NCBI GenBank assembly: GCA_015698045.1
Contig: BLAL01000278.1
Location: 1,426,001-1,490,000, forward strand
Reading direction: 5' to 3'
DNA from: Rhizophagus clarus
Lineage: Eukaryota > Glomeromycota > Glomeromycetes > Glomerales > Glomeraceae
Length of the DNA: 64,000 bases
Positions 44,880 through 56,204 of the stretch are shown in pieces. Below the pieces are notes generated by a model. The model had not been told where the DNA came from. It was given only the letters and a program-made list of their open reading frames with translations, and ran no database searches. The position numbers were made by a program, and so were the translations under genes. The first letter of the stretch is position 1; each line of letters starts with the position of its first letter.

Positions 44880-47570
44880 AAGTTAGAATTATATAAAAAG
44901 TTTTGTAAAAAGTTTTGTAAAAAGATTTATTGTAAAAGACTCTAAGAGAAAAAAAAAAAAATAAAAGAAAAATACATATATTTATAGAATTTTGAAATTG
45001 GGTAATTACATTATAATTTACAATAATTTATTATTACCTATATTTACTTGGTATGAGTCATTTATATTCTTGTTAGTAAAACCCAGTCAGATAATAAATT
45101 TGTATATTAAATCAGTTATACACATATTTATTTTGTATGAGTCATATATTCTAAATCTGTTAAATATTAAATTTGCATACTGACTCATTCTGTAAATGAT
45201 TTAAAAATTAAAGATGTGATAATCTCGTTGAAAATAAACTTAGCAATAATCTTTCTGACAATATTTATTGCGGCTTATCAAGATTGATATGAATCATATT
45301 ATTTACAATGATAATAGGAAATTCGGGTTTTTTTATTAAATTATCATGTATAATTTTTACATAATTTCGTAATAGATTATAATATGATAATAATCACATA
45401 TCACACATATTCACAAATTCAACACAAATTTGACACAAATTTGACACAAATAATAAAATTTGGCCAGAATTAACAAATTTTTACCAAAATTATCAACACA
45501 AATTGAACACACATTATATAGTCTCATAAATAATGTCAAATCATACCAAGTTACCAATTAACTCTCAATTAAAGGTGAATTAAAAGTGAATTAAATGCGA
45601 ATTAACATTTAATACATTTAATTATGCAAAAAATCTAATATGGATTTTATTGTCATTGTTTACTCACTCCCTTAAAAATTTAGCTCATATTTCCACTGTT
45701 CAGTAATTACATTAGAACTATACAATTACATATGCTTAAATATTACAATTAAAGGATAAAAATATTTTATGTGTTGATGTACTTTTGTATTTTCAATTAA
45801 TTGGATTTTCCATCTACACCATAATTGGATTTTAATTTACTCCGTTTTGAACAATTAAACAAATGATTACTAACAAGCCTATTGAAAGTTCTGCACCAAT
45901 ATATCGATAAATATTAACTCAATATATACTTTTCCATCATAGAGAGTATTTTTAAAAGATTTACTTATTGAAAATAGACGCTTAGAATATCAAAAAATTT
46001 TTGACAAATCGACATCACTAACAGATTTATCGGAAATGTCAAATAATTTTGACATGCTTAAATTTCCAAAATTGCCAAAATTGGTAGAATTGGTAAAATG
46101 TCAAAATAAAACCTGACACTTTGCGACACAAACTCAGCAACATTTATATGAACATTACTAGATACAAGTTAAATATTTCAAAAAAAAACTGGACAACAAA
46201 TATCATCAGTTGAAGAAATGGTGGAAACTATTTAAGAATTCAGGCAAGTTCTTCGAATGATGTAGAAACAATAAAATAAAGTTAGTCGAAAACTCTATTA
46301 TGGACGTACAGTAAATGAAAAAATCGTTACAATGTTGGTGATCAGACTACGACTACTATAACAATTTTCTTCTGATAGGAACAAAGAAAAATTACCCATG
46401 TCAGTTCGACATTATGTCGAATCCTTCCCTAAATAGTAACAATTTGACAAATATAAATAGATAAATAAAATTCAAAGAAATGAATTCTTGATACGTTTTA
46501 CATGTTTTATTTTAATGTTTTTTTTTGTGAAGAATAAACCAGTGTGAAATGTATATTAAATTTTAAAATGCAACATAATACGGTACGAAAAGTTTATTTT
46601 TATTTTTATTGATGGTGCTACAAATACAGTAGAGCCGGTTACTGGTCACCTGCGATAAGCTCTCAAGGTAAAAAAAGCTACAACTAAATGTAACAACATT
46701 TTACGTAACCAAAGAAGAACGAAGCTCCCCCCTAGAGCACTGTTCATGTCTAATAATCAAACAACAGAAAAGAAAAAACCTAGGCTGCGCCAGCTTATCG
46801 CACGAAAGTATATTGAACTCGACAATTGATTAGGAACCGTGGAATAATATTGAACATTTCACAACTAAAAGTTGCGAAACTTAACAGCATTGAGAGCCCC
46901 ATTATTCGACCAGTTGTCTCCTAAATATATAGACTTTTGAAATTTATTTCTATCCGACGTTTTAAAGAGTCTATCTATTGTATTTGGATGAGAAAATCAC
47001 TAATTTGCGTTCACAAACTTCGGTACGCGTATATCTGAATAATCATCTAGCTTCGTCATCTTCAATAAGGCTGAATATAAAGTATTTAATTCGAATAAAA
47101 AAAATTAATATTTTATACAGTTTATTATTAATTGCATAAGTGAATGGTTTGACTAAAAAATAATCTGGACACTTCCTTCATTGAAAAAATGATCTCGTTC
47201 TTTTTTCGGGGGAGTTATTTTGATAGATTATTAATTACTATATAATTAATTACTAAATTTTGATAAATGTTGATTTAAATAAAAATTTTTATAACTTTAT
47301 TAATAAATATTAATATAGTTTAAGATGACTCATGATTTTAACGATTATAGTGCGTTATGACTAACAATATTTGATGATGATACACGAGATAAATTATTAA
47401 AAAGAAAAAATTTATGTAATTCTTACATATCATTTACATATGATGAGTCATTTGATTATTGCTTTGCAACATATGAGCCATTGTAACCTCTTATAATAAT
47501 ATTACGCTATGACTTAATAATGATACCATTTTGAAAGCTCGTACAACATAATATTGTATAAATATCCGCC
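44880..47570. other. A+T-rich spacer
   Basis: Short repeats of the form 'acacaaatttga' at 45,400-45,510 and 'aaaattgccaaaattggtagaattgg' near 46,060-46,100. A somewhat G+C-richer patch lies at 46,625-46,930, with transposon-end-like words (see rejected items). No gene is seen. Confidence 0.5.
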
Positions 47571-47574
47571 ATTT

Positions 47575-47930
47575 TCATTTTTTTTATTTTATCTATACTC
47601 GTACTCGTGAACATTTCGCTCGTCTTATTTTTTATCTGTATTTTTTATTTTGTTAGTTTTTTTATTAATTTCTGTAATTTTTCATTTATATTTATCGTTA
47701 TTTCGTATTTATCTTATTTTTTGTTTCATTTTTCTTATCTTTTATTCTTTATTCATTTTTTATTTTTATTTATTTATTTATTTATTTTTATCTTCATGTT
47801 CACGTTTTTTTACTTTTTTATCTCTGTGTACACGTTCCTTATCCTTTTATCCCTTTCCCCTTAGCTTTCCTGCTTTGGCGTGTTATTGTTCTGTATTTTG
47901 TTATTTTTATTTTTTAGGCACGTTTCATCA
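47575..47930 (+). repeat. Pyrimidine-rich tract (strand-asymmetric)
   Basis: About 350 bp in which the + strand is almost entirely T and C, with few purines ('tttttatttttatttattta', 'tccctttccccttagctttc'). The open frames of 85 and 95 codons here are a by-product of that composition. Confidence 0.7.
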
Positions 47931-48326
47931 AATCTAGCCGCGAACCATTAAAAGCCACGGGCAGCAAATCAAACAAAAGAAACAGAGGAGGCGAGTATTT
48001 CCGTTGTATGGTTCTACTTGCGTTTATGGTGTGCATTGTTTTTGAGTGTGGTATAGGGGTTTATGTGCTCGTAGTACGTACCATATGCTCACTGGCTAGT
48101 AGTCATCTGCTTTGTGCACAAAAGTCGTAGCTACTATGATGCCACTAGGTGGTCCCCAAGCTGACTCATATGGGAGGGCAAGCCGTGGTGTCCGTGGAAA
48201 TGACACATATCTTTATATAATGCTTGATTATAATATATACTAACATAATGTAAAAATCTTAATTAGGAATAATTTTCGCAATGTATTAATATATATCTTA
48301 AAGGAACATAACAACAGTGATCACTT
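47931..48326. other. G+C-richer patch before the transposon
   Basis: About 47,935-48,205 is markedly less A+T-rich than its surroundings ('gccactaggtggtccccaag', 'gggagggcaagccgtggtg') and ends in 'atataatgcttgattataa'. It could be the end of an unrecognised retroelement. A 40-codon hydrophobic ATG frame at 48,007 is the only reading. I make no firm call. Confidence 0.3.
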
Positions 48327-48335
48327 GGGTAGTAT
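48327..48335. repeat. 9-bp target site duplication, left copy
   Basis: gggtagtat, repeated exactly at 51,404-51,412. Confidence 0.9.
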
Positions 48336-48372
48336 TGGGGTGAGCGGTCAACTATGTAAATCAAAACTATAT
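48336..48372. repeat. Left terminal inverted repeat
   Basis: 37 bp, an exact reverse complement of 51,367-51,403. After it the two ends diverge at once. Confidence 0.92.
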
Positions 48373-48774
48373 CAGGTAGCTTAATTAAACTATTAATCAA
48401 AAATTATAACAGATACTTAATGGAGAGTCTTTTTTATATGGGCAACAATAATAAAAGAATAGTTCGCAAATTTTTAGATGTCTAGAGTGAACTTACTTAT
48501 TATTTATTACTTTTTTTTATAAATATCCATTCTCATACATATCTCTGACAAAGTTACGTTGGTTATTTTTGTATTATTATTCAACTTTCAAATCAATGTC
48601 CCGTAAAACCTCTCTCTATACTAATATTGAGTAAAAAGAAGGTTAAATTTTCATTAATTGGTAAAATATTTCAAATTTAGCAACGTAACTCTGTTATTCT
48701 GGAATTAAAATTAACTTTAAAATGTTTTTGATCGCAAAATGAGTTAGAATTAAGACTAGACATCTAAATTTAGC

Positions 48775-51225
48775 ATGGGTATTTACAAATCATATAAACG
48801 AAAGTATCAAGCTCGGAAAGCAGCCCAAAAGAGTTTAGAAAAACGACGCAATGTTACTCGCAATAATACTATCAAGGAAATAACAAGTCAATTAACTACT
48901 ATGGATCAAAATCAGCTTAATAATACTCTTACCAGCTTGTTACCCAAACCTTCTGTCACTAAAGAATATAGACAGAGAAACAAATTAATCACTTCAATTC
49001 AAGAGTTACCGGATGAAGAAGTACCTGCAGCAAATCATCTTGTTGCTACTATGCGCTATCCAAAGGGTTCAGATTCAGGAAAACTCTTATCCCCATATCT
49101 TCAAAAAAAAGCATACAATTATATTGCAAATACTCTTTATAAACCTCAATCATCAAATGAATCTTTAAAAGATGCAAAGAGTAAACTAGAGTTGGAAAAT
49201 AAAAAGCTTCATCGTCAAAACAACAAGTTAATTGGAAGGAAACGATCACTTGGTGCTCAAATAGGACACTTATGTAACCAAAAATCACATCACATCTCAA
49301 AAATTCGTTCTTTGGTTCGAAAATCTTCAATAATGACAGAGGATGCATTTAAAGAAAAGATCAAATCCCTTTTCATGGTCAATAAACGAAAATATTCCTC
49401 AAATACCGTTTGGCTTGCAACAAGTATTGCGCAAGTAGGAGAAATATCAATGCGCTCTACAGTTGAGTGCACTAAATTAATTTATGAATTCTTAACAGGA
49501 GAGTCTCCACAAAATTGTTTATCAACCTCAACATTACATACATGGCATAAAGATGTTTCTCAAATATACATTAATAATCGTATTTCCCAAATTGCAAATG
49601 CGCCAGTTTTTGGAATCATGGTTGATGAGTCCACCCGCGGAGAAATTAAGAACTTTGTACTTTGCTATCAAGTATGGGAAGAAAAAGAACAAACGCCAAT
49701 TGTTACTATGTCATGTCTTAAAGATATTCCCAAGTGCAACAGCGAGACAGTTTCTAATATAGTTATTCAGTCAATTCAAGAAGATGGTCTTGACATTACT
49801 AAATGTATTTTATGGGTTACTGATAATACGGCATATATGTCAAGTGATAAAAATGGGGCTGTTTCTCTTTTCAATAAAAAAACTGGCACAAGTACTTTTC
49901 GAATTGGTTGTGGGCTTCACATTATACAAATTATTTTTAATCATTTTGAACAAGAAGCATTTGGCAAAATTTCTACTGGTTTCTCCCGAAAACTACATCC
50001 ATATAATCTCTTATACTTGGCATGGAATTTACATGATGGCTACAATTCCAGTAACAAAGACAAACCTCTAAATATTAATGCTTCAATAATTAAAGATTTG
50101 TATGATGGTTTAATGGGATTTCATTACAATCAGTATCAGCTGCCACTCCGTTCCCGTTGGGGCTATGAATTACGAACAGCCAAGCAATATTTGGATCGTC
50201 GCGAAGCTCATAATTTATTTGCTCGTTGGTTTATTGTTCAGTTAGAAAATCATCGTAACACACCAAAAGCATATTTAAATGACTGGCGCCTTTTTGAGTC
50301 ATGGTTATCTAATTCACTAATCAACATTCAAATAAAGTGCTTAGTAAATTTTGCTGAGCATTTTTATGAACCATTAGTACAATTTATCGTGGGAAATGAT
50401 CCTAATTTACGAATAATACAAAATGGAAAATTGTCTCAGTTACCCTTTGGAAGGCGAGCACATGAAATGTCAGAAAAAGTCTTTGAATGGAAAGCCTTTC
50501 TTGAGAACATCAAAAACAATGTAGAAATGTTCTTTGCTGATGAATTATTAGAAGCTATTGAGACATTACCGAATGATGAATTCGAAAAATTATTCAGTGA
50601 CTTAGAAAATGGGATTAATAAAGCCTATGAATATTTTGAAAAGTGGTTAGATCCATGGCTTCATTTACCCTTAGCAATTTGCCGTTTAGGTGGAGACTCT
50701 GCACATTCATTTGCCAACAGTTTTCGCTTTACAATCTTAAGAAGAGATTGGAACAAGACGCCCACAGATATGGAATTAAGATTGGCAAAAGATTTGGAAA
50801 ATGACATTAATTGTGGAAACAGTAATACTTTTGGTTTACAAGAAATGTTATTTGATAATGATGAATTTAATGATGAATTTGAAGAATTTTGCAAGGCTGA
50901 TAATCCTATGTTATACAAATTTCCTCATCTTTATAGTTTCGTTAAAACACATATCTATTTTATTATTATCCATCAACAACAAGTTGAGGGACTTTTTAAT
51001 AAGTTAGACTTGAAAACTCATGCAAATATGTCATTATCCCTTAAACAATCAAAACTTCGATTAGCTTCAGGCAAGATTTTAAAGGAGGATTTAACCTTGG
51101 GTCTCGAAGAAATTCGTGCCCAAAGAAAAAAGCAAAAAATAATTCCACTTCAAGATAAGCAATTATCACAATATGGTGAAGTTGTTGCGTCAAACCTTTT
51201 TAATTGTATCATAGGCAATAAATAA
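48775..51225 (+). CDS. DDE-type transposase (816 aa)
   Basis: It should cut and rejoin the ends of the surrounding element; nuclear. The start is the ATG at 48,775, the first in frame. The N-terminus is strongly basic (residues 6-30), and residues about 125-165 form a Glu/Lys coiled coil. The RNase H-like core shows Asp284 in 'FGIMVDESTRGEIKNF', Asp350 in 'ILWVTDNTAYM', then a CxxH (Cys379, His382 in 'GCGLHIIQ') as known between the second Asp and the Glu in hAT, MULE, P and related transposases. Glu738 in 'QQQVEGLFNKLDLKTHANMS' is the likely third acidic residue and looks like the hAT 'VERLFS' helix. Nearly 360 residues, mostly helical, lie between CxxH and Glu. The family is not settled: hAT-like core, MULE-like 9-bp duplication. 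Single exon, no breaks. Confidence 0.88.
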   Translation: MGIYKSYKRKYQARKAAQKSLEKRRNVTRNNTIKEITSQLTTMDQNQLNNTLTSLLPKPSVTKEYRQRNKLITSIQELPDEEVPAANHLVATMRYPKGSDSGKLLSPYLQKKAYNYIANTLYKPQSSNESLKDAKSKLELENKKLHRQNNKLIGRKRSLGAQIGHLCNQKSHHISKIRSLVRKSSIMTEDAFKEKIKSLFMVNKRKYSSNTVWLATSIAQVGEISMRSTVECTKLIYEFLTGESPQNCLSTSTLHTWHKDVSQIYINNRISQIANAPVFGIMVDESTRGEIKNFVLCYQVWEEKEQTPIVTMSCLKDIPKCNSETVSNIVIQSIQEDGLDITKCILWVTDNTAYMSSDKNGAVSLFNKKTGTSTFRIGCGLHIIQIIFNHFEQEAFGKISTGFSRKLHPYNLLYLAWNLHDGYNSSNKDKPLNINASIIKDLYDGLMGFHYNQYQLPLRSRWGYELRTAKQYLDRREAHNLFARWFIVQLENHRNTPKAYLNDWRLFESWLSNSLINIQIKCLVNFAEHFYEPLVQFIVGNDPNLRIIQNGKLSQLPFGRRAHEMSEKVFEWKAFLENIKNNVEMFFADELLEAIETLPNDEFEKLFSDLENGINKAYEYFEKWLDPWLHLPLAICRLGGDSAHSFANSFRFTILRRDWNKTPTDMELRLAKDLENDINCGNSNTFGLQEMLFDNDEFNDEFEEFCKADNPMLYKFPHLYSFVKTHIYFIIIHQQQVEGLFNKLDLKTHANMSLSLKQSKLRLASGKILKEDLTLGLEEIRAQRKKQKIIPLQDKQLSQYGEVVASNLFNCIIGNK

Positions 51226-51366
51226 AATAGTGTTATTATTACGGTATTATTGTATTTATAAAATTGCATTAGGAAAATATAATGGGATCGATACTATTGC
51301 ATTAGGAAAATATAATGGAACCAACACGTGAAAAATCTTCAATAATAAATTTTTATATGATACCAT

Positions 51367-51403
51367 ATATAGTTTTGATTTACATAGTTGACCGCTCACC
51401 CCA
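51367..51403. repeat. Right terminal inverted repeat
   Basis: 37 bp, an exact reverse complement of the left end. Confidence 0.92.
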
Positions 51404-51412
51404 GGGTAGTAT
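51404..51412. repeat. 9-bp target site duplication, right copy
   Basis: gggtagtat, identical to 48,327-48,335. Confidence 0.9.
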
Positions 51413-54400
51413 GGTGCCTCAATAGTATTACTTCAGTTTTATTTGGAATATATTTTTTATTTTTATCGATATTAATTTTTAAGGGTCCTTAATAATACTA
51501 ACCACATTCATAAATATACAGTATTATTCATTACTCTTATTTAAAGTTATTTAATCAACATTAACATGAATTGGGCGAACAACTTTTCCAGGTCAATTAG
51601 GGATTTTTTTTTCATATAATTGCAAAAAATTTTTTTTACATCATTAAAAATATCAATGTGTATTTTGTAAATTCTTGGTAAAAAAAAAAATTGAGTATTA
51701 GTGTGAAGAAGGGTAGGTGCTGCGATCATCATACATGTAGCATTACTGGCTTCGAACAAATTAATCATTCCTGAATTATCTAAAACCTGCAATCTCGATG
51801 AAACTACGAGTATGGTTTATTCGATTATGTCGGTTTATGAACCTTTGTCCAACTGTGTTCCTTATTTATTTTTCTTCATAATTTCACTCAATCGCAATAA
51901 ATCTAGAAATTAAGCGTTATAATCAATCAATAATTCTTACGTTTTTTTATGGAAAGAATATATATCGCAAGGATGATCCCTATAAGAAATTTCCGATTAA
52001 TTAATAGAAAAAAGAAATAAATCGAAGCACAATTCATGTGGTACTTGCGCGCAAATTAATGGAAATGATCGATAGATTTGTCACGTGATCGCAGAATTTT
52101 CGGGTGCTCTTGGGGTAGTTAGCTGGTTATACTAGTGTTATACTTGAAAGTCGCTTAAACCATAAAAGATAATTATACGTAGTATAACAGATAAACGGTA
52201 CAACTGGACTACCTTTTTATGGTAAGATCATCTTTGTTACTGCGCTTTCATGGTCACATTTTAAAATACACATGATATTTGAAATTATTTTTTAGAAATT
52301 CGAATTTCTGTATTAAATTTTTTTTTTGTATTAGAAAATATTATCGTTGTCAAATGAATTTTATTTTTGTTTATCAATCTCATATGATAATCCTTAACGA
52401 GTGAAATGGGTACTTAAGTTATTTTCTAATCTTTACTATAAAAAAAATTGTAAACAAGCGTATAGAAACAGAAAACATGAATGACAGTATCATCAAAGAT
52501 TGAAATTAAGAAATATTTTAATAACGGATTAATAGAAATCAGAGATGAGTTAAAGGTTACATAAATAAAGTTTGACTTTCTTTTCGTTTGACTTTCTTTT
52601 CTTAAATACGATTTTAACCAATAGGGGATCTATCTCCATTTTGTATGTCCGGGATTAAAAAGTATGAAGTGTGATTATAGCTATTGTTTTACCACTTTAA
52701 TTGTATGTTTATTTCGGACTTTTAGGACTTTGAATAAATTTGGGCTGCTATGTAGGGGACGTCAAATGAAACATGATTACGCAGTAATTTGCAAGTCGTC
52801 CGCTCACTCTTTTGATCATTATTATTACAATTGTTTATTTTTAAAATAATTATTCAAAGATGCTAACAGAACGGTCCATATATCGGCACTTACTATTATA
52901 CGGTATATAAACCAATAATTATAATAACAATAACGAATAATTATGATGAATGATGGTCTTTAAAAAGTTTGAAATTTTTTCAAATTTCAAAATGTTTAAC
53001 CTACAAAATACAATACCTAAGTAAATACCGGTTCATTCACTTCAGATCATAATGTGAACACCCAAATGCTATGTAAACAGTGAACATTTAAACAAGTGGC
53101 AGAAGTATTCATATATGATATCTTTCACCACTATCTATGTCCTTCACGGACACCCAAATGATTTGTAAACAGTGATTATTTGGACAAGTAGTCGTACACC
53201 ATAACCCAACTACCTTAGGGATAGACATACACCTCAAGAATGACATATATGTATGATATTCTTTACCACCATCTATATCCTCCATTATGACCATCGGATC
53301 CTTCACAATGCTCAAGGGCGATTGGCAGACAACTACTATATAATCAAGACGGTGGATTTGAACCTGATGACTCATACTCAGGTACCATAAATGGTTCCAC
53401 TTTCGAAGATATAAACTTTGGGGAGGGTTCTCGTACGATGGGCCCCAGTCATCTATTCACAACCCTTTAAAGCCGTTGGTCAGCCCTCATAAACCTCCGC
53501 ACGTTGCTTTCGCGGTGTGCAGTCAAGATTTATGGCCAGTAAATAATAAGAAGAACTTACTTTCTATCATTCTTTTCAACAAACCAATCTTTTCCTATCC
53601 ACTCGTAATATTTACTCTATCGGGGAAGTTATTTAGAAGAAAGAACGAGAGAAAGAAACAGAAAGGTTATACCGTTGTTAGGTGTGAGAGAAGTAAAAGA
53701 GAGAGAAGTTGTTGAAGTTTATCGCTCTTCGTACCACTCGTAATATATTTTTTCTATCCTATCTACTCGTTAAATGAATAAAAAAAAATGAACAAGTTAA
53801 ACGAAAATAAAAATAAGTTCAACGAAAATAAAAAAAAAAGAAGTTAAGCGAAAATAAAAACAAATAAGTTAAATAAGTTGAGAAAATAAAAAAATAAGAA
53901 AATAACGAAAGTAAAGATAAATTTTTGGTCTCGTTTCTCAATATATCATATTTTTAACATCATATGAGTCAACATTAACGAATAACAAATCATAATATTG
54001 TGCCCACATACGTATACATTTTGACGTATTATTTGAATAAAATATACCATACAATATGAGTCATACTACCTAAGTATAACGCGAATCGTTTATTTATTCA
54101 TAATTGTTAAGTTAGTTATATTTTTTTTGTGTCGTGCTGTATCGAGTTACTCGCGTAAATCATATGATTATAGTCACATGATTGTGATTAAGCACCCTTA
54201 TCCTGGACCACGGTCTAGATTCATTTTGTTTTGTGTAACATTTGCTTAGAAAACATTTCAAAAAAATTTTCGCGGAAATTTTTTTTTTTAACGTTTATTT
54301 CAAATATAATATATCTTGATATATTAAAACTTTAAACCTTTAAAAATATATTTATTAAAACTCTGAATAAATCTGTTATGATTTTAAAAGAGTAAACCAT

Positions 54401-55779
54401 TTTTTAAAGCATGTAAGATTTTGCAGTTTTATTTTTTTAAAAAACAGTTTTTAACTCACAAAATATTTTTATTTTATCATTCTTATACTTAACAGATATC
54501 ATAAATATTGCTGATTACATAGCAGTTCTAATATTATACAGTATGACTTCTAAACTCAACAAATACAATACAAAATAATTAATAATATACTCGAAAATTC
54601 TAAATAAATAAATAAATAAGTTAACATTTGGTATTAGACTACAATATGACAATAACGATTTTTTAATTAAGTGTACATACGCGTGTTTACGAGAAAAGAA
54701 AAGAAAAATTAAAATAGTAGAAGAAACGGGAGAGAAAATATGTAACACGAAAATTAAACGCATTGGTTATTATATTATTATGTTGACCAATCAGATTTGA
54801 CTAGTCCAGGATAAGCGTCTGGTCGTCATGAAACGCAGTATTGACATTTAAACCATCTAGAAGGTAATTATTTAAAGTGTAAATCAAATAAAATCCACTT
54901 CATTTTTGCTAAAGAAATATAAATTTATAAATTTTGATTATATAAAAGTATACATATAAAAATTATGATTTTGATAATCGCATTTGTTTACTACATCTTA
55001 ATTATTTAATAACTCCTAAATAAATTAATAAAAATAATGTATTGCTAGTTTCTTAATATGATTATTTCAAATTTCAATTATCTCAGTAGGAATGAGACCT
55101 CAGTTTTAAAATAAACAAGAAAAATTTATCACAAAAGATAAGCTACTTCAAACATTATGAAAAACTTATTGACAATTCTTGTTGATACTAATGAAATCAT
55201 TTTTTATTTTTACGATATATTAAAAATATAGCTTCGGCGCAATATTCAGAATAACGATAAATGTTTAAAAGTTCTCCATTTCCGTAGATTTATGATCAAA
55301 TTAAGAAGTGGCACTCTTCGGATATCGCGGGTATCGAATTTAATGGTTGTGGCGCAGAATATGTAATACTATTATAAATACTAATAATACAGTTATAATG
55401 CAGTTTTTATAATGTAGTTCTGACAATGTCATCCAGTCTAGAAAGTTCCGCTCGCAAGTCACAACAGTCTATATTAGGCAAACAAAATTATTTATTTTTA
55501 TGTTCATACATAATTAATTAACCAATAAAAATATCATGCGAAAAATCACCTTTAAATCATTAATGAGATAGCAAGGCTTAGCATAAAAAACTTATATTTT
55601 ATTGGTTAAAAAATTTTTTGAGTTTAAAATAAAAAATCTAGACGGCGGATTCAAAAAAGACAAATTGTGATATGAAAATCAATTTTGAAACTGTCACCTT
55701 TATCATTTAAGTAGAAAAATTTTATTTTATTTTTCAAAATCATTCTGCAAAAGTAATTCTAAAATATACATTACAATAA
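51413..55779. other. Long A+T-rich spacer
   Basis: No gene is recognised in over 4 kb. The frames at 51,547-51,792 (reverse), 52,664-52,849, 53,109-53,375 (reverse), 53,476-53,715 and 54,515-54,763 (reverse) have no domain or splice support. It contains a direct repeat (53,050-53,290), a slightly G+C-richer patch (53,260-53,530), 'cgaaaataaaaa' repeats (53,780-53,910), and a patch at 55,228-55,460 related to 20.8-23.2 kb. Confidence 0.5.
53050..53290. repeat. Two diverged direct copies of a ~100-bp block
   Basis: Copy one (53,050-53,150) and copy two (53,148-53,290) share 'acacccaaatg..tgtaaacagtga', 'acaagt', and 'catatatgatat.tttcaccactatctatgtcctccac'. Copy two carries about 40 extra bases between the shared parts. 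Confidence 0.6.
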
Positions 55780-56144
55780 TTTAAATAATTAGTAATCATT
55801 ATTAATAATCAAACTAAAATTAATAGCAACCCACTCGCAGAATACCGAACTACATATCAACAAACAAATTGATATCGTCATTCTTATTATTATTGATAAC
55901 TAAAAAATGAGAAAAATTTCTAATTAAAACTCCGACCGGCATTAAACTTCTTCCAGCTAACCGAAATCCGCTGGATTACCTGTTGTGTACCGATCATTTG
56001 AACGCAGTTAAAAATCAATACTGCAGTGCTACATACATTTCATTTCTATAGCTATATTATTTTTGGTTAGTCTACTGAACTTAAGTGGGAAAATGTTATT
56101 CCGAAAAATCAAAGAAGCCATAAAAAAGCTAACAATCATTCATA

Positions 56145-56152
56145 TATAAATA
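56145..56152 (+). promoter_or_regulatory. TATA-like box of AKR gene 5
   Basis: TATAAATA, 60 bp before the start codon, inside the duplicated promoter block. Confidence 0.45.
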
Positions 56153-56204
56153 AACAATATGAATAAAGTCGAAACTAAGTCCAGAGATTTTTATTTTTGA
56201 GAAT

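Larger units (their letters stand above)
48336..51403 (+). mobile_element. Complete DNA transposon, 3,068 bp
   Basis: It has perfect 37-bp terminal inverted repeats (48,336-48,372 and 51,367-51,403), beginning TGGGGTGAGCGGTCAACTAT, flanked by a perfect 9-bp target duplication. One uninterrupted 816-codon frame fills the middle. Nine bp is the Mutator-like (MULE) length; hAT elements make 8 bp. The lack of any mismatch between the two repeats and the two target copies, together with an open transposase, argues for a young insertion that may still be mobile. No second copy of the ends is seen in this window. Confidence 0.93.

Noticed and set aside
46636-46930. Pogo-like transposon ends (cagtagagcc... 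and a similar 'gagagccccattattcgaccag')
   Set aside because: The two end-like words lie in the same orientation rather than inverted, the internal 11-bp inverted match (tgcgataagct) is too short, and no TA duplication pair could be defined.
47607-47937. Two overlapping hydrophobic frames (85 and 95 codons)
   Set aside because: Result of the T/C-rich tract; composed of F, L, I, S and Y only.
54197-54815. 12-bp inverted repeat CTTATCCTGGAC ... GTCCAGGATAAG, 619 bp apart
   Set aside because: Similarity stops after 12 bp and no flanking target duplication is present; could be chance or an old eroded MITE.
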